Source of the DNA: Bowmanella denitrificans
Lineage (GTDB): Bacteria; Pseudomonadota; Gammaproteobacteria; Enterobacterales; Alteromonadaceae
Assembly: GCF_002887595.1 (NCBI RefSeq)
Contig: NZ_PEBU01000004.1
Span: forward strand, 186,001 to 250,000
Length of the DNA stretch: 64,000 nt
Reading direction: 5' to 3'
Each line of letters starts with the position of its first letter. The stretch's first letter is position 1. A model generated the notes under the pieces. The model searched no databases. It was not told the origin of the DNA and worked only from the letters and a program-made list of their open reading frames with translations. Of this stretch, positions 20,301-28,658 are shown piece by piece. The position numbers and the translations under genes are program-made.

Positions 20301-21127
20301 GTCAGCAGCAGCATGGCTTTCTCAGTGACCATGTCATAGAGGGCAAACCCGTACTGCCGGCCACTTTTGCGATGAGCTGGCTGGCGCAAGCGGCACACAG
20401 GCTGTTGCCGGGGGCGACGCTGCTGGCGGTGGAAGACTTCCAGGTACTTAAGGGCGTGGTATTTGAGCAACCTGAAGAGTCGTTTGAGGTGCGTGTCACC
20501 CCGCAGCAAGCTGCACAGCCGGAAGGTGAATTTTTGCTCCTGGCGGAAATTGGCAGCCTGGCATCCGGGCAGTGGCAACCGCGATATAAAGGCCTGGTAC
20601 GTTTTGCCGGACAAGCGCTGAATGCCCCCATGCGAGCAGTTGCTGAATTATCCGCACAGCAGCTGGATTTGGGGGAACGTCCGCTATATGGCCGTGAAGG
20701 TCATACCGGCTGGTTGTTCCATGGTCCCAGCCTGCAGGGCTTGCAGAAGATTCTCAGTTGTGACGGCCAGGGGATCCGGGCACTGGTTTGCCTGCCTGCG
20801 CCAGAGGGCGTGGAGCAAGAGATCTTTGCTCAGGGTCCCATCAATCCTTACCTGGCAGATGTGTTCCTGCAAGGGCCTTACTTGTGGCTACTTAAGCAAA
20901 CGGACAGCGGTGGGTTACCTATGGCGGTGGGGCATTACAGCCAGTTTTCTGCCCCGGCGTTTGGCCAGACGCTGCTGGTGGAGGGGCGCTGCAAGGATAG
21001 CAGTGCCAGCCAGGTAAGCTGGGATGTGGATATCTGCGATGAACAGGGCCAATTGCTGGCCAGTTTCACTGAGCTGGTGTTCACCCGTTCAAAATCCCTG
21101 CGCAGTAAGCTGCTGCCCGACAACTAG
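14321..21127 (+). CDS. PfaA-like PUFA synthase: KS-AT-ACP-KR-DH (one ACP)
   Basis: 2268 residues. The KS (1-475) has Cys214 in DAACASS, EAHGTGT and SQIGHTRCAAG. The AT (about 590-920) has Ser686 in GHSFGEL and FHTDF. A glutamine-rich helical stretch (about 1040-1130) and an Asn-Gly-His-rich linker (about 1145-1205) follow. A single ACP has Ser1286 in LGIDSIKR, where true PUFA synthases have five or more in tandem. The KR has VTGGARGI near 1707 and the motif AGQTDYAMAN. The C-terminal dehydratase-like domain has DHVIEGKPVLP (HxxxGxxxxP) near residue 2003 and a DxxxQ motif (DVFLQ). It should act iteratively with the next proteins to build the amino-substituted chain, as in zeamine and fabclavine synthesis. 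GAGGGA precedes the start and the operon begins here. Confidence 0.93.
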   Translation: MDTQRQSTQPIAIVGMASHFPDATDLFEFWRNIYSSKDSVTENLDFEGYWKKEDFYRPNSTDKDMTYAYKAGWIPPIDFDPVEFKLPPNMLESICTAQLFALHVAKQALLDARIIGDDPIEVDRSKVGVILGGAGNGNTSFMLAARQQTPFIREILGNMGLPEELVEEVVQRLLDQYLEWNEDSFPGFLGNVACGRISSFYDFGGTSNMVDAACASSLAAMKAAIGELQSGSCDVMLTGGVNLENSIFSFLCFSRTPALSPTNCCKPFDAKSDGMMLGDGVGLLVLKRLEDAQRDGDRIYAVIKSVAGSSDGRAKSIFAPRMEGQVLAVKRAYEAAGVKPGDIELVEAHGTGTLSGDQTELSSLLSVFAEHDVLPQSVAVGSIKSQIGHTRCAAGAASAIKTALGLHHKILPATINVDQPNKLLTGPDCPIYVNTLNRPWIRHQKAGPRRAAISAFGFGGTNYHMVLEEYQHEQSGPYRLNNVPDVVVLQGRDGQDVQEQVQSWLTRLNGEDVEVAYDELVRQSPQLNEQLCARLTFATENSAQAISALTAAQQQLNDISDNTWEHPLGVYFHPSVNNKTAQGKVVALFPGQGSQYVNMALHTANEFPLMREVLAEADDHRQAQALESLSRLIYPAPAFTAEERSNQEQRLKSTDNAQPAIGAVSLGYYRILQALGFKADFAAGHSFGELTALHVAGVLSDEDFHRLAMARGRLMKHVPDGDETADRGAMLAASLSPQQAEQCQQKFDGLVIANLNSNTQVVFGGSSQVISDAQHFLQQQDVRCSVLPVSAAFHTDFVAHASEPFGDVLAGMQLKKPTMPVFSNVSATAHDKNTDNIKAALTEQLTSTVRFKQMVENLYAAGGRYFVEMGPKGVLGKLVADILGDREHQVICLDPSEKAHDGQQLRKAIARMAALGLIQTHQDPYQLRPAAPENKEKRLTYRMNGGYFFFDATKQRREKAKRPDSSLIDAFVAQHLAQQLHSTDYEPIEESEAFAAYQVHSPASRYAVEGTGQTYIYEGREVIMATPTQDNADNLGPISQQIRAQQLTNEVHQQFQQNQRDYIQFLDSLVHQQFNLFDKHQGSNHFREMIDSLNQSFSLLEQNQRSYHDNHQRYFTNQGQLLANGEQPQFVHNAEVSAVASAPLSNGESRSVSNSHSNGHSNGHAQANGHTNGQANGAGNGYAQPKVAANGSNGHSVAVNGSNGHAHGAAMHEPKVQQQTAAVQVKASQAENGLNETDRLALEQLRKVSAESLAAELVKIISDKTGYPEDMIGGDMDLEADLGIDSIKRIEIIGAMFKSFETDFKLMEDAEDYADMETFDVEQFSSINKLVAFLQEQIGEMIAHLEQGGSITEALDSKADTTKPAEVKSYSQAALKGEETERCEVAENAQQVNQEVADVMTSIGFVASSADLDGEVLHPKSEPASAAPVASAEPAGASVIRLAEEQVHETAPVQGLGRYEVKLQPLPLPDQQHIHLPEGFTWLVADSGRTAAESLMDKLIASGHKAVLLQLADKPAKTSHPAYTLAARDEDSLLQTLASIRAEHGQIGGLICLQTAGVDAKAIRNCFVAKEYAVQQQLFMLVKALQSDLLDSAAQGHASLLVAGQLDGMLGLGGVRGYPLVSAGVSGLVKSLHHEWPQVRCRYVDLQPKMADEQALHALWQELHDVDCQPLEVGRDGQGRRTTLVLCDAPLAESKPALDDKDVVLVTGGARGITATCVLELAKQTGAAFMLLGRTDINAQRPEWAKDCQDVAQLRAAAIQAVKQQGELPTPVKIDKMLGSILQAEEVQQTLNQLQELGCRASYVAVDILDKERLKQALTEAQQQLGKVTALVHGAGNLADKKLDKKTAEDFESVFGTKVRGLENLVRVLTPGSLKLLCLFSSVSGFFGNAGQTDYAMANEVLSKFAHDWQFYYPQSRVCAINWGPWDSGMVSDTLKRAYQERGICIIPSDDGARRFVAELAANTTQVLIGNDKYQQPKISAPTATSHQSTRLVCQQQHGFLSDHVIEGKPVLPATFAMSWLAQAAHRLLPGATLLAVEDFQVLKGVVFEQPEESFEVRVTPQQAAQPEGEFLLLAEIGSLASGQWQPRYKGLVRFAGQALNAPMRAVAELSAQQLDLGERPLYGREGHTGWLFHGPSLQGLQKILSCDGQGIRALVCLPAPEGVEQEIFAQGPINPYLADVFLQGPYLWLLKQTDSGGLPMAVGHYSQFSAPAFGQTLLVEGRCKDSSASQVSWDVDICDEQGQLLASFTELVFTRSKSLRSKLLPDN
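17390..17392 (+). promoter_or_regulatory. Possible internal in-frame start within the PfaA-like gene
   Basis: An in-frame ATG (codon 1024, reading MATPTQDNADN) follows AAGGACGAGAGGTAATC, which resembles a ribosome site though GAGGT sits only 4 bases away. Translation from it would give a separate ACP-KR-DH protein. It may equally be coincidental. Confidence 0.25.
17770..17945 (+). repeat. Low-complexity AATGGNCAT repeat coding an NGH-rich linker
   Basis: The DNA repeats variants of an AATGGCCAT-like unit and encodes a run rich in Asn, Gly, His and Ser between the AT and ACP domains. It is a flexible linker; the irregular unit spacing argues for slippage-driven growth. Confidence 0.8.
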
Positions 21128-21166
21128 TCGGGCAGTCTTCTGGAACTACGGATATAAGGATGATTT

Positions 21167-24100
21167 ATGCGCCCTATAGCAATTGTTGGAATGGGTTGTC
21201 TGTTTCCTGGTGCAGCCAGTCCACAGGAATACTGGCAGAATCTGCTGGCAGAACAGGATGCCACCAGTTTTCTCAGTGACGACCTTCTTGGCGTGCCTTT
21301 ACAGCACTATGTAGCAGATGAGCCGGGGACGCCGGACAAGATTAATTACCATAAGAATGGGCATATCCGTGGCTTTCGCTTTGATGCGCAGGGCTATCGT
21401 TTACCCGCAGATAAGCTGGAAGGGCTGGATAACCTGTTTAAATGGACCTTGTACGCAGCAAACCAGGCGTGGCGGGATGCGCAGCAGCCCGACAGCGCTT
21501 CAGGGCGTTGTGGCTTAGTACTGGGTAATATCGGCATGCCGACCCATGCAGGTAAACGTTACCTGAACGGCTTTTATAACAAGGTGCTTGAACCTTATAT
21601 CCGTGATTTGCTCGGTGATGAAAGGTTCCGTTTTGCTCAGTACTGGCCGGATGGGCAAAAGGATGCAGATAACCTCTCTACCACCAGTTACAACGCCACT
21701 ATTGCGGCGATGGCAATGGGTTTGCAAGGACCGGTCTACACTCTCGATGCGGCCTGTTCTTCGGCGTTATATGCCATTCAGATGGCTTGTTTCTATCTGA
21801 GCAGCCATAAAGCTGATGTGATGCTTTCCGGGGCGGTTTGCCATGCAGATCATATCTATATCGATCATGGTTTTAATATGCTGCATGCGTTTCCTTCGCC
21901 TGGGCAGCAATCCATCCCCTTTGACCGTCATTCCGAGGGGCTCAAAGCCGGTGAAGGTGCCGGGGTGGTGGCCCTTAAGCGACTGGAAGACGCTGAGCGT
22001 GACGGAGACCGTATCTACGGGGTGATTGAGTCTATCGGTTTGTCTAATGACGCCGGCGCCAAGCATATACTGGTACCTGATACTCAGGGACAAAAACTGG
22101 CGCTGTCCCGCGCTTACGCAAACGGCAACAGTCTGGTGGACTATCTGGAGTGCCATGCTACCGGCACGCCGGTGGGGGACCAGGTGGAGTTGAATTCCAT
22201 TGAGCAGTTTTTTGGTCAGGACCATCCGTTGCCACTGATAGGGGCCAATAAAGGCAATGTCGGGCATATGCTGACAGCGTCGGGTATGGCGAGTTTGATT
22301 AAGGTCTTGTTGTCCATGCGCCACGGCCAGATTCCGGCCACCATTGATCTTAAGGAAATGGTCAGCACCAAAGGCGGCAATCTGAATATTGATCGGGTGG
22401 TGCGCAAAGCTCAGGCCTGGCCAACCCCTGCCGGGCAGCGCCGCGCTGGTATCAATGCGTTTGGCTTTGGCGGTGTGAATGGACATATGGTGCTGCGGGA
22501 TGCAGTGAAATGCGAGTCTGCACAGGACAAACAAAGGCTGCAACTTGAAAAAATGGTGATTACCGGTATGTCGGTGGCCATGGCAGAAACGCATAGCGTC
22601 AATCAATTCAATACCAGTATCCGCGATGCCAAACAGCATTTTTCCCCCTTGCCGGGTAACCGTTGGTCTGGATTGGAGCAGCGTAAGGATCTGCTTGACG
22701 AGTATGGTCTGACAACGCCGCCACTCGGGGCCTACATTGAAAAATTTGAGTTTGACTGCAAGCGCTTCAAGATGCCGCCCAATATGGCTGGTATCCATTT
22801 ATTGTCGCATTTGTCGCTGATGCAACTGGCGGCCGGGGCCTTTGTGGATGCCGGTTATCAGGTCGATAGCAAAGTACGCAATATTGCGGTGATTGTGGCC
22901 GCTGACAGCGATTATCTGTGCTATCGCTATCAGGCCAGGAATGAAGCGGCCTGGCAGGTCAGAGACAGTCTGGCCAAATCTGGCGTGGAATTGTCGGCCG
23001 AGCAGGTAGCCACCCTGGAAGGGATCGTTAAAGACAGCCTGTTCCCCGAACCCTATGCTGAAGGAATAACCGGCGGCATAGGCAATGTCGTCGCCAGCCG
23101 TATATCGGCCAGCCTGCGTTTGAGTGGCCCGGCATTTACGGTTTGTGCCCAGGAAAATTCAGTATTCCGGGCCCTGGAACTGGCACGTTTTCTACTCAGC
23201 CTGGATGGCCTGGAAGCCGTCATTGTCGGTAGTGGCAGCTTTTGTGGCGGCCCGGAAAATGTATTGCTGAGCAATCCGCAGCAACCGGCCAATCAAGGGC
23301 GCATGACGCTCAGCTTCGACCATCAGGCGACCGGCTGGAACGTAGGTGAAGGCGGTGCGGTGGTGGTGCTTAAGTCTGAAACGGGCGCCGCTCAGAGCCA
23401 GGATAAGCAGTACGCCAGTATCGAATCTCTGGCCTTTGCAACCGCTGAAGTACAGCAGCAGGCTCTGGCTTACCCCAGTGCCGAGGGGATCGATCGCTGT
23501 GCCCGTCAGGCCCTGTCTGAAGCGGGGATAGAAGCCGCAGATGTCGGCTATCTGGAAGCCCATGCCAGTGGCATCGCAGCAGAAGATCAGGCCGAACTGG
23601 CCGCCATTTGTCGGGTCTATACGACGCCACAGAGTAGCAAAACCACGGTGCTGGGGTCAGCCAAAGCTAACTTCGGTCATCTTGGCTGTGCGGCTGGCAT
23701 GGTGAGCTTGGTTAAATCCGCTTTGTGCCTGAGCCAGGGCTATCTGCCTGCCACACCAAACTGGCAAGGTGCTGAATCCGCAGAGCAGTTGGACAACAGT
23801 GGTCTGAAAGTCATTGGCCAGAGTCAGGACTGGGCGGATGCTCTGCAAGGTCAGGGCTATGCTGCGATCAGCAGTATGGGACGCGACCTGACTTATGCCC
23901 ATGTGGTGTTAAAAGCCCCTCAACCTGAGGCCAGACGCAGTCAATTGAACGAACTGGATTCAGAGAGTCTGCGCAGCGGCTCCTTGTTAAAAGAAATCCA
24001 CGTTGGCAGGGAAAAAGCGATCGGTGAAATGATCCTGTGTGACGCCAGTCGGCAACGGCTTGGATTGGAACACAAGGGCGAAGCTGGCAGCGTTGCGGTA

Positions 24101-25528
24101 AGGGAAGTGGCGGATACAGCCTTGGCTGAGGCCGGGAGTGTGGCTTCTTTGCTGCAGTATATGCGCGGGCGAGAAGCCGCGCGAAATCTGTCCACGCATC
24201 TGGCTTACCTTCGCACCGAACAGCGTTTTTACCATCAGCTTACCTCACTGGCGCAGGGTAAAATGCTGGCAAGTGGGGGCAGTCGCTCGGCTCGACCTGT
24301 GCCTTCTGTCACTCGTCCTGCTGCTGACTTGAGTCTGGTGAATCGCAAGGTGCTGTTTAATCGCGCCGATTTGGAAGAAATGACCGATGGTCGTGTTGCT
24401 AAGGTGCTGGGCGAACAATACGCCGAAGCAGATCAGTATCCTATTCGCACCAGAATGCCGTCTCCTCCTTATCTGTTTGTGTCGAGGATCCTGACCCTGA
24501 CTGCCGAATTCGGCAAGTTGGAGCCTTGTGTTATCGAGTGGGAATACGATCTGGAGCCAACGGATTGGTTTGTCTATCACAATCTGGTCCCGGCCTTTGT
24601 TTCACTGGAATCCTCCCATGCCATGATTGTGGCGTTCACCTGCATTGGATGTGATCAACTCTTCAAAGGGGAGTTGAAATACCGGGCGATAGACAGTCAA
24701 ACCACTATATACAGCGATTTGCCCAAAGCGGGTGAAGTACTGCGTGGCAAAGTGCAGATCCACGGTTTCACCAAGGTAGGTAAAAATGTGCTGATCCGCT
24801 ATGAATACGATGGTTATGTAGGGGATCGGCACAGCTTCAAACTGACTGCCACATCGGGTTTCTTCCCGGTCAAAGAAATTGACCAGGCTAAGGCCTTTGA
24901 TACCTCAAAACTCTTTGCCAAAGCCACGCCACAGCCAAGCTTTGCGCCGTTACTACCTTGTGCAAAAACGCAATTTAGCGACCAGGATTTACAGGCCGTA
25001 CAGGCCGGCGATCTGGCTGGGTGTTTTGGTGCACATTTCGGTAGCACGCCGGCACCAGGTCTTTATGCCGCTAAAGCGCAAATGTTGGATCGTGTATTGT
25101 CCCTTGACCCCAATGGCGGGCCCTGGGGACTGGGGCAGGCGCTGGGTGAGCGGGATATTGATCCCAGTCACTGGGCATTTGCTGCCCACTTTAAAAACGA
25201 TCCGGTGTTGCCCGGCACCCTGATAGTAGAAGGTGCAGAACAACTGGTGCGTTTTTATCTTTATTACCTGGGCCTGCATAGCCTCGACTACCTCAAGCCA
25301 CAGCTTATCTGCGAGCACACATACAGCGCCAAATTCCGCGGCGAAGTGAAATGTGCAACAGACAAGTTGCAATACCGGTTGTCGGTAAAACACCTGGAAT
25401 GCAAGTCAGCGGCAGATGGCCGAATTGCTTCCCTGGAGATCCTATTCATTGCTGAAACCTTGTATCGCAACAAGGTGATCGGCGTGTGTGACAACCTGGG
25501 TGCCAGGTTTGTTGCTGATGCATCCTGA
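21167..25528 (+). CDS. PfaC-like PUFA synthase: KS-CLF-DH
   Basis: 1453 residues. The first KS has Cys197 in DAACSS, ECHATGTP and KGNVGHMLTASG. The second KS-like domain (about 450-940) reads VCAQENSVFRALE where the active-site Cys should be; Glu663 takes its place, so this is a chain-length-factor. The C-terminal part (about 1080-1450) is a FabA-like double hotdog with AAHFKNDPVLPGTL (His1341) in its second half. The first half, FVYHNLVPAFVSLE, lacks that motif. PfaC proteins usually have two such dehydratases; this one has one, which explains its shorter length. AAGGATG precedes the ATG and the gap from the PfaA-like gene is 39 bases. Together they should control chain length and provide KS and DH activity for the iterative cycles. 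Confidence 0.92.
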   Translation: MRPIAIVGMGCLFPGAASPQEYWQNLLAEQDATSFLSDDLLGVPLQHYVADEPGTPDKINYHKNGHIRGFRFDAQGYRLPADKLEGLDNLFKWTLYAANQAWRDAQQPDSASGRCGLVLGNIGMPTHAGKRYLNGFYNKVLEPYIRDLLGDERFRFAQYWPDGQKDADNLSTTSYNATIAAMAMGLQGPVYTLDAACSSALYAIQMACFYLSSHKADVMLSGAVCHADHIYIDHGFNMLHAFPSPGQQSIPFDRHSEGLKAGEGAGVVALKRLEDAERDGDRIYGVIESIGLSNDAGAKHILVPDTQGQKLALSRAYANGNSLVDYLECHATGTPVGDQVELNSIEQFFGQDHPLPLIGANKGNVGHMLTASGMASLIKVLLSMRHGQIPATIDLKEMVSTKGGNLNIDRVVRKAQAWPTPAGQRRAGINAFGFGGVNGHMVLRDAVKCESAQDKQRLQLEKMVITGMSVAMAETHSVNQFNTSIRDAKQHFSPLPGNRWSGLEQRKDLLDEYGLTTPPLGAYIEKFEFDCKRFKMPPNMAGIHLLSHLSLMQLAAGAFVDAGYQVDSKVRNIAVIVAADSDYLCYRYQARNEAAWQVRDSLAKSGVELSAEQVATLEGIVKDSLFPEPYAEGITGGIGNVVASRISASLRLSGPAFTVCAQENSVFRALELARFLLSLDGLEAVIVGSGSFCGGPENVLLSNPQQPANQGRMTLSFDHQATGWNVGEGGAVVVLKSETGAAQSQDKQYASIESLAFATAEVQQQALAYPSAEGIDRCARQALSEAGIEAADVGYLEAHASGIAAEDQAELAAICRVYTTPQSSKTTVLGSAKANFGHLGCAAGMVSLVKSALCLSQGYLPATPNWQGAESAEQLDNSGLKVIGQSQDWADALQGQGYAAISSMGRDLTYAHVVLKAPQPEARRSQLNELDSESLRSGSLLKEIHVGREKAIGEMILCDASRQRLGLEHKGEAGSVAVREVADTALAEAGSVASLLQYMRGREAARNLSTHLAYLRTEQRFYHQLTSLAQGKMLASGGSRSARPVPSVTRPAADLSLVNRKVLFNRADLEEMTDGRVAKVLGEQYAEADQYPIRTRMPSPPYLFVSRILTLTAEFGKLEPCVIEWEYDLEPTDWFVYHNLVPAFVSLESSHAMIVAFTCIGCDQLFKGELKYRAIDSQTTIYSDLPKAGEVLRGKVQIHGFTKVGKNVLIRYEYDGYVGDRHSFKLTATSGFFPVKEIDQAKAFDTSKLFAKATPQPSFAPLLPCAKTQFSDQDLQAVQAGDLAGCFGAHFGSTPAPGLYAAKAQMLDRVLSLDPNGGPWGLGQALGERDIDPSHWAFAAHFKNDPVLPGTLIVEGAEQLVRFYLYYLGLHSLDYLKPQLICEHTYSAKFRGEVKCATDKLQYRLSVKHLECKSAADGRIASLEILFIAETLYRNKVIGVCDNLGARFVADAS

Positions 25529-25547
25529 CCTATAAGGAGAGATTGTC

Positions 25548-28500
25548 ATGGACAAGACCCTGACATCGACTGGTAACTCGGCCGCCTTTGGCTGGCTGGG
25601 GCGCCCCCATTCATTGCCGCAATCTGCCAGCCGTAAGGCTGAGTTGCTGGGCAAATTGTCACAACCGCTATATGTGCTGGATATTGAAGGTCATCAGATT
25701 CTGGAAGAACAGGGCATGGCCGTTGCTGACGATCCTCAGGCGATTCACTGCCTGGGGATGATCAATCCCTGTCTGCCCGGCATGTTGGGTAGTCGTACTT
25801 TTTGTCGCGACTATGGGGTCAAGGCGGCTTATTACGCAGGGGCTATGGCCAACGGTATAAACTCGGTGGAGATGGTGGTCGCCATGGGACGCGCGGGGCT
25901 GTTAAGCGCCTTTGGTTCAGGTGGCTTATCGGCACAACGGGTGGCGGCGGCGATTGATGAGATTCAGACGGCGTTACCGGATGGCCCTTATGCCATCAAT
26001 CTTTTGCACAATCCGGGTAACCCGGATTGGGAAATGCAATGTATTCGCCACTGTCTGGAGAAAGGTGTCAGGGTGGTGGAAGCCTCGGCCTATATCAACT
26101 TAAGTGCTGCGATAGTGTATTACCGGGTGGCGGGATTAGAACGTGGAGAAAACGGTCAGATCCAGGTTAATAATCATGTGATTGCCAAAGTGTCACGCCC
26201 CGAAGTGGCTCGTCAGTTTCTGCAACCGGCGCCCAGGAAATTGCTGGACAAACTGCTGACAGCCAAGCTTATTTCCGCGCAACAGTATGAATGGGCGCAA
26301 AGCGTGCCGATGGCCGACGATATCACAGTGGAATCAGACTCCGGCGGCCATACCGATCACGGTGTGCTGAGTTGCATTTTCACCGAAATCCGTGCTGAAC
26401 GCGATGCGTTACAACGCCGCACCGACTATGCCAGAAAAACCCGAATTGGCGCTGCTGGTGGGTTGGGGACGCCATATGCCGTTTACGCAGCCTTTGCACT
26501 GGGTGCTGATTATGTGGTGACAGGTTCTGTCAACCAGGCTTGTGCCGAAGCGGGTACCTCAGATGCGGTGAAAAACTTACTGAAGAAGGCGGGGGTCAGC
26601 GATGTGGTGTCTGCACCTTGTGCCGATATGTTTGAGCTTGGTGCCAAAGTACAAGTGCTGAAGAGTAATTCCATGTACGGGGTGCGGGCACAGAAGCTTT
26701 ACCAATTATACAAGGCGCATGACGACATTAACGCCCTGTCAGACAAAGATCGCCAGATCCTGGAAAAGCAGTATTTTCAACGCCCCATTGAACAGGTGTG
26801 GCAGGAAACCTGCGAGTTTTTCCAAAGTCGTGGCATGGAAGAGCAGATCGCCAGTGCACAGAAGCAACCGAAACGCAAAATGGCGCTGATTTTTCAGTGG
26901 TATCTCGGCCAGTCTTCCAAATGGGCCATAGATGGTCAGGCCGACCGGCAAGTGGATTATCAAATCTGGTGCGGGCCGGCCATGGGTGCCTGCAACAACT
27001 GGTTGGCGGGTAGCGAACTGGCCGAGCGCCGTTCCTGTGTAGAGTTAGCCGCCAATTTGATGGTTGGCGCGGCCTACCTGGCCAGACTGAACCAGTTGCG
27101 TCAGTTTGGGGGCGAGCTCGGCAGCGAATTACAGCAAGTGATACCCCGTCCTCTGTCCGAACTTCAGGCTTTCTGGCTTAGTGCCAGCCAGCCTATTCAA
27201 TCCGCCGACAACGTGACGACCAATGTGGTAGCCAGGGAGCGGCAAAACATCAACCAAAGAGATCAAGTAACCATGAATAATCCCAATGCAGTGATGAACA
27301 AATCAGCAAAGATCAGTCTGGATTTGACCCGTTCGAAGGAATACTACAAAAAGACCTGGGATTTGTTGCCGGGCGGTGCACATTACAATTTTGCCGATCC
27401 TGAACGCGCGCTGGTCATTCCTTTTAACAAAGGCAGAGGTGCACGGGTATGGGACCTGGATGGTAATGAACATCTGGATATGTTCTGTAAGTTCGGTGCG
27501 TTGTTTGTCGGCCACCACAATCCCACTTATAACCAGGCCTTGATGAAGTATATGGAAAAGGTTACATCGGTGGATACCTGTGACCTGGAACTGGAAGTGT
27601 GCGAAACCCTGACTCACCACATCCCTTGCGCTGAGATGGTGCGCTTCAGCCTGAGTGGTACCGAGGCGGTACAAAATGCCTTGCGTCTGGCCAGGGCATA
27701 TACGGGTAAAAATCGTTTTGTGCGTTTCCATGGCCACTATCATGGCAATGCCGATAATGTGATGGGCGGACGTAAGAAGAAAGACCTGCAATGGCCCACC
27801 CCGGAACTGTTTCGCGGCGACATGCTGGACACCCAGGGACGCGCACGGGATATTCTTGAACAGCAGTCTTTTATGCTGCCCTGGAACGACATTGATGCAC
27901 TGGAAACCGTATTAAGCCAGCACCATGAAGACATTGCTGCTGTGCTGATGGAGCCTATCTGCATGAATGGCGGAGGCATTCTGCCATGCAAAGGCTATCT
28001 GGAAAAAAGTAAGGCACTGTGTGAGAAATATAATGTGGTGCTGATCTTTGACGAAATCATCACCGGTGTTCGCTTGGGTCTTGGCGGCGCACAGAAAATC
28101 CTCGGCGTGACGCCACACCTGTCAACCTTTGCCAAAGCCCTGGCGGGAGGCTCAATGCCTGTGTCGGCTATTGCCGGGCACAAAGACATCATGAATCTGT
28201 ATACCCGCGGCAAGGTGATTCATGCCGGTACCTTTAACGGTTATCCGCTGGGCTTGGCGGCGATTAAAGCCACTTATGAAATTGTTGAGCAGGATCCTGG
28301 TTGCTATGAGCGTATGGGCGGGATCATGGCCAAGATCAGTCAGAGTTTCATTCGCGCAGCCCGGGATGTGGGTATGCCAATGGTCGTCCAAGGTATGCCA
28401 ACCGCGCTGGTGTATCATTCGCAGGCGCATCTGGTGGACCGTTCAGAAGGCTATACCGACCGGGTCAAATTCTGCGACATCATTATCCGTGAAGTGGCCA

Positions 28501-28658
28501 AACGCCACGGTTTGCAATTCTCGCCACTGTCACGCCTGTATCCCAATCTGATGATCAATGACGATGATGTGACCTTCTTCGAGTCACGTATTCATGATGC
28601 CATGGCCAGTGCCAAGCAGCTCATTGATATCACCTTTGAGGAGGAGGCAAGCGCGTGA
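25548..28658 (+). CDS. Fusion: PfaD-type enoyl reductase plus class III aminotransferase
   Basis: 1036 residues. Residues 1-545 are a PfaD-like flavin enoyl reductase of the nitropropane-dioxygenase TIM-barrel group (GMINPCLPGMLGSRTFCRD, LLHNPGNPDWE, ESDSGGHTDH, AAGGLGTP). After a linker, residues about 590-1030 are a PLP-dependent class III aminotransferase like glutamate-1-semialdehyde aminotransferase: SLSGTEAVQNALRLAR, FHGHYHGNAD, IFDEIITGVR and the PLP lysine Lys863 in TFAKALAGG. This would turn beta-keto or aldehyde groups into amines while the reductase saturates double bonds. The same fusion is described for zeamine and fabclavine clusters. AAGGAGAG precedes the ATG. The gene overlaps the next by 4 bases (GTGA). 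Confidence 0.95.
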   Translation: MDKTLTSTGNSAAFGWLGRPHSLPQSASRKAELLGKLSQPLYVLDIEGHQILEEQGMAVADDPQAIHCLGMINPCLPGMLGSRTFCRDYGVKAAYYAGAMANGINSVEMVVAMGRAGLLSAFGSGGLSAQRVAAAIDEIQTALPDGPYAINLLHNPGNPDWEMQCIRHCLEKGVRVVEASAYINLSAAIVYYRVAGLERGENGQIQVNNHVIAKVSRPEVARQFLQPAPRKLLDKLLTAKLISAQQYEWAQSVPMADDITVESDSGGHTDHGVLSCIFTEIRAERDALQRRTDYARKTRIGAAGGLGTPYAVYAAFALGADYVVTGSVNQACAEAGTSDAVKNLLKKAGVSDVVSAPCADMFELGAKVQVLKSNSMYGVRAQKLYQLYKAHDDINALSDKDRQILEKQYFQRPIEQVWQETCEFFQSRGMEEQIASAQKQPKRKMALIFQWYLGQSSKWAIDGQADRQVDYQIWCGPAMGACNNWLAGSELAERRSCVELAANLMVGAAYLARLNQLRQFGGELGSELQQVIPRPLSELQAFWLSASQPIQSADNVTTNVVARERQNINQRDQVTMNNPNAVMNKSAKISLDLTRSKEYYKKTWDLLPGGAHYNFADPERALVIPFNKGRGARVWDLDGNEHLDMFCKFGALFVGHHNPTYNQALMKYMEKVTSVDTCDLELEVCETLTHHIPCAEMVRFSLSGTEAVQNALRLARAYTGKNRFVRFHGHYHGNADNVMGGRKKKDLQWPTPELFRGDMLDTQGRARDILEQQSFMLPWNDIDALETVLSQHHEDIAAVLMEPICMNGGGILPCKGYLEKSKALCEKYNVVLIFDEIITGVRLGLGGAQKILGVTPHLSTFAKALAGGSMPVSAIAGHKDIMNLYTRGKVIHAGTFNGYPLGLAAIKATYEIVEQDPGCYERMGGIMAKISQSFIRAARDVGMPMVVQGMPTALVYHSQAHLVDRSEGYTDRVKFCDIIIREVAKRHGLQFSPLSRLYPNLMINDDDVTFFESRIHDAMASAKQLIDITFEEEASA
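27271..27273 (+). promoter_or_regulatory. Possible internal start at the reductase-aminotransferase junction
   Basis: An in-frame ATG (MNNPNAVMNKS) begins the aminotransferase half exactly where a separate gene would start. A weak purine stretch, AAAGAGATCAAG, lies upstream. It may be a relic of gene fusion or allow some separate aminotransferase to be made. Confidence 0.3.

Noticed and set aside
21767-22798. 343-residue open frame on the - strand inside the PfaC-like gene
   Set aside because: It is antisense to the conserved KS and CLF sequence, His- and Arg-rich as shadow frames are, with no motif or ribosome site.
14321-25528. True EPA/DHA (omega-3) synthase operon
   Set aside because: Only one ACP, only one FabA-like dehydratase, and an aminotransferase and thioester reductase in the same operon argue against PUFA production.
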